DNA of 12,401 nucleotides from Opitutus sp. GAS368 (GCA_945862035.1 CAMAXB010000060.1:1-12401), one strand, 5' to 3'; shown: positions 6,806 through 12,401, counted from the stretch's first letter. A program made the numbers and translations. Notes: generated by a model not told the origin, from the letters alone.

Positions 6806-6910
6806 GTAGCGAGTAGTGGGTAGCGAGTAGCGAGTAGAAAATGAACCGAGGTCGGCTCACGAGTGCGTCTGGGTCCGTATGCTCGCTACTCGCTACTCAC
6901 TCCTCGCTAC
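6806..6910. repeat. Heptamer inverted tandem-repeat pair (locus C, unit GTAGCGA)
   Basis: The left arm at 6806-6833 reads gtagcga, gtagtgg, gtagcga, gtagcga. The right arm at 6883-6910 reads tcgctac, tcgctac, tcactcc, tcgctac. Over 29 bp (6806-6834 against 6882-6910) the arms pair with only two mismatches around a roughly 47-bp spacer, so this is the most regular cruciform in the window. It fills the gap between the flavoprotein reductase stop and the fabG start. The pairing could act in DNA or in the fabG leader RNA. Confidence 0.9.
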
Positions 6911-6917
6911 TTCGCAA

Positions 6918-8090
6918 TCAGTACACGTCTCGCTGGTAGCGTTTGTCCTTCTTGAGCTGCTTGACGAATTCGACGGCCTTTTCGATCGGCATGCCGCCCT
7001 GCTCGGCGATGATGTCGTGGAGGGCCTGGTCGACGTCCTTGGCCATGCGCTTCGCATCGCCGCACACGTAGAAATAGGCCCCGCCCTGGATCCACGCCCA
7101 GAGTTCGGCGGCGTTCGCCCGCATCTTGTCCTGCACGTAGATCTTGGTCGCCTGATCGCGGGACCACGCCAGATCGAGGCGGGCCACCTGGCCTTGGGCG
7201 ACGTAGTCGGTCCACTCCTCCTCGTAGAGGTAGTCGGTGGCCTTTTTCTGGTCGCCGAAGAAGACCCAGTTGCGTCCCGTGGCCGCGGTGGCCACGCGCT
7301 CCTGGACGAAGGCGCGAAAGGGCGCGATCCCGGTGCCGGGGCCGACCATGATCAGATCCTTGGCCGCGTGGTCTTCGGGCAGGCCGAAATGCGAGTGCGA
7401 GACGAAGGTCGGAACCGCGGTCACGCTGACCTCGGCGCGGTCGGCCATGAAGGTCGAGCAGACGCCGACGCGCTCGCGGCCATTGGATCGGTAGCGCACG
7501 ATCGCGACCGTGAGATGGACGTGCTGCGGGTGGGGCTTGGGGGACGAGGCGATCGAGTACAGGCGCGGCATCAGCTTGCGCAGGTGATCGACAAACTCCT
7601 GCGGGGTCAGGCGGCCGCTGGGGAATTCAGCGAGGATGTCGACGTACTCGCGTTCATCGAGGTAGGCCGTGAGCTGTTCCTTGGCCTCGGGCTTGAGCAG
7701 GGCCTCGATCTTCACTTTCTCCGCGGCGTCCGTGACCTTGCCCAGCAGCGTGCTCAGGATTTTCTGCGTCGGGCTGGCCAGCGTCAAGCGGGAGGTCAGC
7801 ACCTCGCGCAGCGGCAGCGGGCTCGCGAGCTTCAGCATGGCGGGAGACACCGGTTCGTCACCGGTGGCCTGAAGGCGCTCGATCAGTTCAGCGACTTCGG
7901 TGACGCGATTGGTCGGGAAGATGCCGAGGGAATCGCCCACTTTGTAAGACAGGCCGCTTCCGCTGATCTCCACGACCAGATGCCGCGTTTCCTTGGCGGA
8001 TCCTGGGCGGCTCAGCAGGCGGTTCTCGACGATTTTAGCCGGGAACGGATGATCCTTGGTGAAGACGGAGGGGACGTCAGTTGAGGACAT
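6918..8090 (-). CDS. CysJ/cytochrome P450 reductase-type diflavin reductase module (FAD/NADPH domains only)
   Basis: This 390-residue FAD- and NADPH-binding reductase matches the C-terminal part of sulfite reductase flavoprotein (CysJ) and related diflavin reductases. FAD motifs are RLYSIASSPK (176-185) and GVCSTFMAD (209-217). NADPH motifs are GPGTGIAPFRAF (250-261) and YVCGDAKRMAKDV (341-353). It ends with RYQRDVY, whose terminal aromatic residue stacks on the flavin in the family. A connecting helical domain (about 60-170) marks it as the diflavin type and not plant-type FNR. The N-terminal flavodoxin (FMN) domain of full CysJ (about 600 residues) is absent, so it must use a separate carrier. 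The ATG at 8090 is chosen; a TTG at 8129 would add 13 basic residues. It lies upstream of fabG on the same strand. Sulfite reductase function is possible but unproven. Confidence 0.88.
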   Translation of the reverse strand: MSSTDVPSVFTKDHPFPAKIVENRLLSRPGSAKETRHLVVEISGSGLSYKVGDSLGIFPTNRVTEVAELIERLQATGDEPVSPAMLKLASPLPLREVLTSRLTLASPTQKILSTLLGKVTDAAEKVKIEALLKPEAKEQLTAYLDEREYVDILAEFPSGRLTPQEFVDHLRKLMPRLYSIASSPKPHPQHVHLTVAIVRYRSNGRERVGVCSTFMADRAEVSVTAVPTFVSHSHFGLPEDHAAKDLIMVGPGTGIAPFRAFVQERVATAATGRNWVFFGDQKKATDYLYEEEWTDYVAQGQVARLDLAWSRDQATKIYVQDKMRANAAELWAWIQGGAYFYVCGDAKRMAKDVDQALHDIIAEQGGMPIEKAVEFVKQLKKDKRYQRDVY

Positions 8091-8136
8091 AAAACGGCGG
8101 ATTGAGGGCAACCGTTTTGCGCCGCGCAAGCATTAA

Positions 8137-8271
8137 CCGGCGGCTCCGCCGCCGGGGTTATTGGTTAAGGGTTATTTGTTATCGGGCTGCTTGGCCAAAC
8201 GCATCTTTGTCGGCGGGCTTGGCCCCATGAGCAAGTAACCATTAACCAATAACCGCGCCGCTTCGCGGCGC
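8137..8271. repeat. Hairpin-capped heptamer inverted repeat pair (locus D, unit GGTTATT)
   Basis: The left arm has units ggttatt, ggttaag, ggttatt, tgttatc (8156-8183). The right arm has agtaacc, attaacc, aataacc (8234-8254), the reverse complement of the same unit. A 50-bp spacer separates them. Each arm is capped on its outer side by a GC-only hairpin that touches it: CCGGCGG/CCGCCGG (8137-8155) on the left and GCGCCGC/GCGGCGC with a TTC loop (8255-8271) on the right. The element fills the divergent gap between the flavoprotein reductase and pseudouridine synthase genes, where both promoters should lie. Confidence 0.87.
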
Positions 8272-8288
8272 TTGCTTCATCCCGGCAA

Positions 8289-9101
8289 ATGACGCCAAAT
8301 CGCCGCATGACTGACTCGCCCGAACCGATTCGCCTGCAGAAGTACCTCGCCGATGCGGGGGTGTGCTCCCGGCGGGCCGCCGAGGCCCTGATCGCGGCCG
8401 GCGAGGTCTGGGTCAATGGCAAGGCGGCGACCATCGGTCAGAAGATCATCCCGGGCTCGGACCGCGTCACGGTCGAGGGCAAGGGCGTCAAGGCCGTGGC
8501 CCAACCCAAGATGACGCTCGCCGTCCACAAACCCCGGGGTCTGGTCTGCTCCAATGACGATCCGCACAATTCCGCGACCGTCTTCGACCTGCTGCCCAAC
8601 GACTTCAACCGGCTCCGTTTCTTCTGTGCCGGCCGCCTGGACAAGGACAGCGAGGGCCTGGTGATCCTCACGACTGACGGCGACCTCGCCAACAAGCTCA
8701 TGCACCCGAGCAACGTGGTCGTGAAACGCTACCACGTGAAGCTGGAATCCCCGTTCCCGCACGAGCGGATCCCGCGCCTGCGCACCGGCATCGTGATCGA
8801 GGGCGAGCGCCTGCAGGTCGAGCGCGCCGCCCTCGTCAACCCCACCCGCAACGCCTCCACCGACCTCGACGTGTGGATGCACCACGGCAAGAAGCGCGAG
8901 ATCCGCCAGCTCTTCATGGCGCTCGGCTTCGAGGTCAAGCGGCTCCGTCGCTACCAGATCGGGTCCTTCCCCCTGCGCGGGATCCCGCTCCGGGCCGTGA
9001 AACAACTGTCTGGCAAAGAGGTCTCCCTCTTGTTCAAGATCCCTAAGCCGCATCCGAAGACCGATGCCGCCAAAAAACTCGCCAAAGCCCATGAAGATTG
9101 A
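8289..9101 (+). CDS. RluB/RsuA-family rRNA pseudouridine synthase
   Basis: This enzyme isomerises a specific uridine of ribosomal RNA to pseudouridine. The 270-residue protein has an N-terminal S4 RNA-binding domain (about 14-60: RLQKYLADAGVCSRRAAEALI) and a catalytic domain with HKPRGLVCS (80-88) and the GRLDKDSEGL motif (115-124), whose Asp118 is the nucleophile. GKKREIRQLF and a lysine-rich tail follow. The motif GRLDKDSEGL and the S4 domain place it in the RsuA/RluB/RluE/RluF group. RluB (23S U2605) is the likeliest, but I cannot settle the target site. The start is the ATG at 8289 or, six codons later, at 8307; neither has a Shine-Dalgarno. Its 3' end overlaps the next gene by 11 bp. Confidence 0.92.
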   Translation: MTPNRRMTDSPEPIRLQKYLADAGVCSRRAAEALIAAGEVWVNGKAATIGQKIIPGSDRVTVEGKGVKAVAQPKMTLAVHKPRGLVCSNDDPHNSATVFDLLPNDFNRLRFFCAGRLDKDSEGLVILTTDGDLANKLMHPSNVVVKRYHVKLESPFPHERIPRLRTGIVIEGERLQVERAALVNPTRNASTDLDVWMHHGKKREIRQLFMALGFEVKRLRRYQIGSFPLRGIPLRAVKQLSGKEVSLLFKIPKPHPKTDAAKKLAKAHED

Positions 9102-9963
9102 ACGCCTTTTCCTGTCCCTCGCCGCCTTCGCGAGCGCTCTGCCGCTCGCGGCCGCCCCACTGACGCAGGCCGCCGCCGTCTACAGCCGGCCCGAGCCGAC
9201 TGCCATTGTCCTCACGGAGCTTCCCGCCGGCACCGAGCCCGTAACCGCCGCCACCGGCTACGGCAGCCTTCCGGCAGGCTGGATCGCCGTGACGCTCGCC
9301 GGCCCGCACGAGGTGTTTGTCCAGAATAAGGACATCACCAAGAGCCTCGACGTCGCCGTCGGCGCCCCGCTGCACAAGGAGCCAAAGATTGAGTCGGCGG
9401 TCATCGCGAACTCCGCCCAAGGCGACATCACCGAGATCATCGGCCTGCGCGGCCGCTGGACCCACCTCTTGCTCAACAAGCCCCTGATCGGCTACGTGCA
9501 GGTGTCCACTCCCGCCGTCGCCTCGCTCGCCACGCTCGCCACCTCCGCAGCGCCCGCCCCGCTGGCCAGCGCGCCGGCCCCCGCGCCCAGCTACGCCGGC
9601 CCCGCCTCCGCGCCGGCCATGTCCGCGGCCCCCGTCGCACCCGCTGCGCGCGGCACGCACACGAACCCGGGCCAGGCCGCCCCGATGGTCAATCTGGGTG
9701 ACGGCGGCGCGAGCGCCCTGCCCCGCCTCTTTCAGGGTCGCTTCGTGTCCACCCGCAACCCCTTCCGCCCCCGCCGGCCCTACGATTTCCAGCTGACCGA
9801 CGAGCGCGGCGAGCGCTACGCCTATCTCGACACGAGCAAGCTCATCCTGACCGAGCAGGTCGACAAATACCTCGAGCGCACGGTCGTCGTCTACGGCGCC
9901 GCCAAGCCCGTCGCCGGCACCCGCGACATCGTCATCGCGGTCGAGTCGCTGCAGCTGCGCTGA
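9091..9963 (+). CDS. Unknown exported protein with two SH3b-like segments and a Pro/Ala linker
   Basis: I do not recognise a named family for this 290-residue protein. A signal peptide is clear (MKIERLFLSLAAFASALPLAAA, likely cut near residue 22), so it is exported. Residues 28-80 and 86-140 look like two bacterial SH3-type segments: an opening VYSRPEPTA or APLHKEPKI, an AGTEPVTA or GDITEIIGL strand, and GWIAV or RWTHLLL followed by EVFVQNKDI or IGYVQV. A flexible Ala/Pro/Ser-rich linker (about 141-200) joins them to a beta-rich C-terminal domain (211-290, LFQGRFVSTR... to IVIAVESLQLR). The ATG at 9091 is chosen because the signal peptide starts there. It overlaps the pseudouridine synthase stop by 11 bp, implying translational coupling. 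A role at the cell wall or periplasm is inference only. Confidence 0.8.
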   Translation: MKIERLFLSLAAFASALPLAAAPLTQAAAVYSRPEPTAIVLTELPAGTEPVTAATGYGSLPAGWIAVTLAGPHEVFVQNKDITKSLDVAVGAPLHKEPKIESAVIANSAQGDITEIIGLRGRWTHLLLNKPLIGYVQVSTPAVASLATLATSAAPAPLASAPAPAPSYAGPASAPAMSAAPVAPAARGTHTNPGQAAPMVNLGDGGASALPRLFQGRFVSTRNPFRPRRPYDFQLTDERGERYAYLDTSKLILTEQVDKYLERTVVVYGAAKPVAGTRDIVIAVESLQLR

Positions 9964-9980
9964 GCTGCGCTCAGCGCAGC
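9954..9980 (+). terminator. GC-rich hairpin over the stop codon of the exported-protein gene
   Basis: GCTGCGCTGAG (9954-9964) and CTCAGCGCAGC (9970-9980) form a perfect 11-bp stem with a 5-nt loop. The stem includes the TGA stop at 9961-9963. No T-run follows, so it is not a standard intrinsic terminator; it may protect the mRNA 3' end or promote pausing. A heptamer array starts 15 bp later. Confidence 0.55.
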
Positions 9981-9994
9981 GGGAACATGGACAA

Positions 9995-10069
9995 GGGAGT
10001 GAGGAGGAGGGAAGCACTTCCGAGCCGTAGCCTTGTTTCCCTTCTCCCTTCTCCCAACTCCCTTCTCCC
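9995..10069. repeat. Heptamer inverted tandem-repeat pair (locus E, unit GGGAGAA)
   Basis: The left arm at 9995-10015 reads gggagtg, aggagga, gggaagc. After a spacer of about 19 bp, the right arm at 10035-10069 reads gtttccc, ttctccc, ttctccc, aactccc, ttctccc, the complementary unit. The right arm ends four bases before the folD ATG, so the folD ribosome-binding region is made of pyrimidine-rich repeat units and has no Shine-Dalgarno. Confidence 0.8.
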
Positions 10070-10072
10070 ACC

Positions 10073-10948
10073 ATGTCCCTCATCGACGGTAACGCCATCG
10101 CCGCCCGGATCATCGCCGAACTCACGGCCGAAGTCGCCGCCCTGCCGGGCCGGCGGCCCTGTCTCGCGCTCGTCCGGGTCGGCGAGGATCCCGCGTCGGT
10201 CTCCTACGTCCGCAAGAAGGAGCAGACGGCGGCCGCCATCGGCGTCGACAGCCGCATCATCCTGCCGGCGGTCACCATCACCCAAGGCGAACTCTTCACG
10301 CTGATTGATGATTTGAACGCCGATCCGGGCGTGGACGGTATCCTCGTCCAGTCGCCGCTGCCGAAGCACCTCGATGAGGTCGCCGTTTTTCGCCGCGTCG
10401 CCCCGCACAAGGACGTCGACGGCTTCAACACCCTCAATCTGGGCAAGGTCGCGCAGGAGGATGACACCGGCTTCGTTTCCTGCACCCCGGCCGGCATCAT
10501 GGAATTGCTCGCGCGCAGCGGCGTGGACCTCAAGGGCAAGCACGTGGTCGTCCTCGGCCGCTCCCTCATCGTTGGCAAGCCCATCGCCCTGCTCGCGCTG
10601 CAGAAGCGCGCCGGCGCGAACGGCACCGTGACGATCTGCCATTCCGGCACCAGCAATCTGCCCGCGATCACGCGGCAGGCCGACGTGCTCATCGCCGCCA
10701 TCGGCCGACCGGACTTCGTGACGGCCGACATGATCAAACCCGGCGTCGTCGTGATCGATGTCGGCATCAACCGCGTGGCCGACGCCACCAAAAAGTCGGG
10801 GTATCGACTCACCGGTGACGTTCACTTCGCCTCCGTCGCCCCCCTCGCCGCGCAGATCACGCCCGTCCCGGGCGGCGTCGGGCCCATGACGGTTGCGATG
10901 CTGATGAAAAACACCGTCAAAGCGCGCCGCGCCTCCAGCGCGGAATGA
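10073..10948 (+). CDS. folD: Methylenetetrahydrofolate dehydrogenase/methenyltetrahydrofolate cyclohydrolase
   Basis: FolD oxidises 5,10-methylene-THF to methenyl-THF with NADP+ and hydrolyses it to 10-formyl-THF, supplying one-carbon units for purine synthesis and initiator tRNA formylation in the cytosol. The 291-residue protein has Tyr45 and catalytic Lys49 (SYVRKK), DGILVQSPLP (88-97), KDVDGFNTLNLG (113-124), the NADP loop GRSLIVGKP (162-170) and the closing ITPVPGGVGPMTVAMLMKNT. The usual QLPLP reads QSPLP, a mild deviation. The ATG at 10073 matches family starts. The last residues (KARRASSAE) are encoded by a GC hairpin, and the stop codon lies inside the first unit of the next repeat array. 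Confidence 0.97.
   Translation: MSLIDGNAIAARIIAELTAEVAALPGRRPCLALVRVGEDPASVSYVRKKEQTAAAIGVDSRIILPAVTITQGELFTLIDDLNADPGVDGILVQSPLPKHLDEVAVFRRVAPHKDVDGFNTLNLGKVAQEDDTGFVSCTPAGIMELLARSGVDLKGKHVVVLGRSLIVGKPIALLALQKRAGANGTVTICHSGTSNLPAITRQADVLIAAIGRPDFVTADMIKPGVVVIDVGINRVADATKKSGYRLTGDVHFASVAPLAAQITPVPGGVGPMTVAMLMKNTVKARRASSAE
10927..10943 (+). other. GC hairpin at the folD 3' end, abutting a repeat array
   Basis: CCGCGC (10927-10932) and GCGCGG (10938-10943) pair around a CTCCA loop. The hairpin sits in the last codons of folD and touches the heptamer array starting at 10945. No T-run follows. It matches the position of hairpins beside the arrays at 8156, 9995 and 12368. Confidence 0.45.
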
Positions 10949-11143
10949 CCAATGCCCAATGGGCAATGACCAATGTCGGAGGCTGCGCTTTCGTCTTTCG
11001 GCCCAGCAAGTGCATCGCCGAAACGCCAAGGCAGTACACGGAGCTACCAGTCGGACCTACCCAGCCACGAAGTTTGATGATTGGTCATTGGTCATTGGTC
11101 ATTGGAAATTGGAAATTGGACATTGGTCATTGGTCATTGGCTA
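10945..11143. repeat. Heptamer inverted tandem-repeat pair (locus F, unit TTGGTCA), largest in the window
   Basis: The left arm at 10945-10972 has four units (atgacca, atgccca, atgggca, atgacca). The right arm at 11081-11143 has nine uninterrupted units (ttggtca three times, ttggaaa twice, ttggaca, ttggtca twice, ttggcta), the complementary sense. The spacer of about 108 bp holds its own hairpin, TTTCGGC/GCCGAAA (10996-11002 and 11017-11023). The array begins inside the folD stop codon. Together with about 78 bp of unremarkable sequence after it, this is the whole 273-bp gap between folD and the receiver-domain gene. Confidence 0.9.
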
Positions 11144-11221
11144 TTAACGCCTCCAGCCTAAGTACTTTCCCCTCGCCGCCGCAGGGTTGCGTCCCGGCCC
11201 TGAATCCCCACTCTCCCCTTG

Positions 11222-11542
11222 ATGGCAGCACCCAAGATTCTCGTGGTCGACGAACAGCCGATCAACGTGCAGTTGCTCAAACGCAAACTGGAAAGGGAGC
11301 ATGTCGCGGTCGTGACCGCCCACTCCGGGCAGGAAGCCCTCGCGCAGGTCGCGACCGAGAAACCGGATCTGATTCTGCTTGATCGGATGATGTCCGACAG
11401 GGACGGGATCGAGGTCTGCCGGCGACTCCCAGCGCAGGAGTCGACCCGCTCCATCAGAGTTGAGGACCGCCCAGGCGGCGGCATGGTCGCCACCCTGCTC
11501 CACCCCGTCGAGAAACGCTACCGGCACAGCACGGATGTCTAA
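11222..11542 (+). CDS. Truncated response-regulator receiver-domain protein
   Basis: The 106-residue product begins as a CheY-type receiver domain. APKILVVDEQPINVQLLKRKL (3-23) has the acidic pair Asp10-Glu11, followed by AHSGQEALAQVATEKPDLILLDRMM (33-57), with Asp54 in the phosphoacceptor position, and DRDGIEVCRRLPAQESTRSI (59-78). After strand 4 the similarity ends. The conserved Thr/Ser and Lys, and the last helices, are replaced by RVEDRPGGGMVATLLHPVEK and a short tail. The loop after Asp54, usually MMPxxDG, reads MMSDRDG. A complete receiver has about 120 residues. The protein is therefore probably a decayed receiver or a diverged remnant of a longer response regulator. The ATG at 11222 is used; a TTG directly before it is possible. 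Its stop overlaps the proC start by 8 bp. Confidence 0.6.
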   Translation: MAAPKILVVDEQPINVQLLKRKLEREHVAVVTAHSGQEALAQVATEKPDLILLDRMMSDRDGIEVCRRLPAQESTRSIRVEDRPGGGMVATLLHPVEKRYRHSTDV

Positions 11543-12353
11543 ACTCGGTGTCAGCATCGCTTTCCTCGGCGCCGGTCGCATGGCGTCCGCCATCGTGGAC
11601 GGGCTGCTCGCCCGCGGCGCGGCCACCGCGGACCAGATCGCCTGCCTCGGCGGCGCCGGCGCCAGCGCCGCCACGCTGGCCCGCCGCACCGGAATCGCGC
11701 TGGCGGCCGACCTGCCCGCCCTCCTCGCCGCGGCCGACGTGGTCGTGCTTGCGTTCAAGCCCCAGCACCTCGCCTCGGCCGATCCCCGGCTGGCCGAGTT
11801 GACCCGGGGCAAGCTGGTTCTGTCCGTCCTCGCCGCCAAGACCCTCGCCCGGCTGGCCCAAACCTTTCCCCACGCCCGCGCCCTCGTCCGCACCATGCCC
11901 AATACGCCCGCCGCGATTGGCGCGGGGATCACGGGCTGGTGCCCCCATGCGCCGCTCTCGCCGGCCGACCGGGCGCTCGTGACCGGCCTGCTCGGCGCCG
12001 TCGGGCGCGAGGTCGAGATCCCCGAGGCCCAGATCGACGCCCTCATGGCGGTCAGCGGCTGCGGTCCCGCCTTTGTCTTTGAATTTTGCGCCGCCCTGCG
12101 CGAAGCCGGCATGCAGGCCGGCCTCGACCGCGCGACGGCCCAATTGCTCGCCACCGAGACGATTCTGGGCGCCGGCAAGCTCCTGGTCCACACCGGCGCC
12201 GAGCCCGAGGACCTGCGCAATCAAGTGACGTCCCCCCACGGCACCACCTTCGCCGGCCTCAAGCGGATGGAGGCCCGCGACTTTCGGGGCATGATGGTCG
12301 AGACCGTGCAGGCGGCGAAGGCGCGCTCGGAGGAACTGTCGCGCGACGCCTGA
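11535..12353 (+). CDS. proC: Pyrroline-5-carboxylate reductase
   Basis: ProC catalyses the last step of proline synthesis, reducing 1-pyrroline-5-carboxylate with NAD(P)H in the cytosol. The 272-residue protein has the Rossmann loop FLGAGRMASAI (10-20), AFKPQ (73-77), RTMPNTPAAIGAG (119-131), the dimerisation/substrate block SGCGPAFVFEFCAALREAG (174-192) and VTSPHGTT (231-238), where most homologues have VTSPGGTT. The ATG at 11535 is chosen because MSKLGVSIAFLGAG is the family N-terminus. It overlaps the receiver-gene stop by 8 bp (ATGTCTAA), suggesting translational coupling. A GC hairpin covers its own stop codon and a repeat array follows. Confidence 0.96.
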   Translation: MSKLGVSIAFLGAGRMASAIVDGLLARGAATADQIACLGGAGASAATLARRTGIALAADLPALLAAADVVVLAFKPQHLASADPRLAELTRGKLVLSVLAAKTLARLAQTFPHARALVRTMPNTPAAIGAGITGWCPHAPLSPADRALVTGLLGAVGREVEIPEAQIDALMAVSGCGPAFVFEFCAALREAGMQAGLDRATAQLLATETILGAGKLLVHTGAEPEDLRNQVTSPHGTTFAGLKRMEARDFRGMMVETVQAAKARSEELSRDA

Positions 12354-12364
12354 CGGCGCCGCGC
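12341..12364 (+). other. GC hairpin over the proC stop codon, abutting a repeat array
   Basis: GCGCG-A-CGCC (12341-12350) pairs with GGCG-C-CGCGC (12355-12364) around a TGAC loop that contains the TGA stop. There is one A-C mismatch. No T-run follows. A heptamer array starts four bases later, the same arrangement as at the folD 3' end. Confidence 0.5.
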
Positions 12365-12367
12365 GAA

Positions 12368-12401
12368 ATGACCAATGACCAATGAGCAATGTCCAATGAG
12401 C
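12368..12401. repeat. Heptamer tandem array, left arm of locus G (cut by window edge)
   Basis: Units atgacca, atgacca, atgagca, atgtcca and a partial atgagc run to the window end. The unit and its phase match the left arm after folD (10945), so loci F and G belong to one subfamily. A spacer and a right arm with TTGGTCA-type units are predicted just outside the window. Confidence 0.8.

Noticed and set aside
6879..8084. 401-codon plus-strand frame opposite the flavoprotein reductase
   Set aside because: Its start lies in the heptamer array, and it mirrors a gene with intact FAD and NADPH motifs.
9971..11029. Long minus-strand frames opposite folD (9971-11029), the exported protein (9043-10125) and proC (11144-12389)
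   Set aside because: All are Gly/Arg/Asp-rich shadows of real plus-strand genes and begin or end inside repeat arrays.
10945..11143. CRISPR-like array after folD
   Set aside because: The units are 7 bp, contiguous and without regularly spaced unique spacers, and there are no cas genes. It is an inverted tandem-repeat pair.

Overview
The window reads as a housekeeping stretch of a GC-rich bacterial chromosome. My best guess for the source is Verrucomicrobiota, probably Opitutaceae-like. That is inference from several things seen together: high GC in coding DNA, near absence of Shine-Dalgarno sequences, an S41 protease beside tsaD, a fabG-acpP-fabF cluster, and intergenic DNA dominated by short tandem repeats. 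No insertion sequence, phage gene, tRNA, rRNA or CRISPR array was found.

Layout. (1) 1-2436, minus strand: an S41 C-terminal processing protease followed by tsaD, which runs off the left edge. (2) 2475-3820, plus strand: a MidA/NDUFAF7-family methyltransferase, ribosomal protein L28 (rpmB) and a strong intrinsic terminator. (3) 3820-4410: a truncated lytic-transglycosylase remnant and a nested decamer inverted repeat, closed by the fabF terminator. (4) 4414-8090, minus strand: a CysJ-like flavoprotein reductase lacking its flavodoxin domain, then fabG, acpP and fabF, with an internal terminator between acpP and fabF. (5) 8289-12353, plus strand: an RluB/RsuA-type pseudouridine synthase overlapping an unknown exported protein, folD, a truncated receiver-domain protein and proC, with proC overlapping the receiver gene.

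The genes cover core metabolism: fatty-acid elongation (FabG, ACP, FabF), one-carbon folate metabolism (FolD), proline synthesis (ProC), tRNA t6A modification (TsaD), rRNA pseudouridylation and ribosome structure (L28). None is exotic.

The unexpected structure is between the genes. Every intergenic gap longer than 100 bp holds a tandem array of a short unit, followed by a unique spacer of about 20-100 bp, followed by an inverted copy of the same array. In the gaps at 991-1135, 6806-6910, 8156-8254, 9995-10069 and 10945-11143 the period is exactly 7 bp. A further left arm at 12368 is cut by the window edge. At 4172-4386 two nested pairs have a period of exactly 10 bp. The unit sequence differs between loci, but the two arms of a locus match each other. 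The left arms at four of the loci are preceded on their outer side by a GC-rich hairpin, which in two cases covers a stop codon. Several arrays end within a few bases of a start codon. This organised repeat system is the main candidate for something undescribed here.
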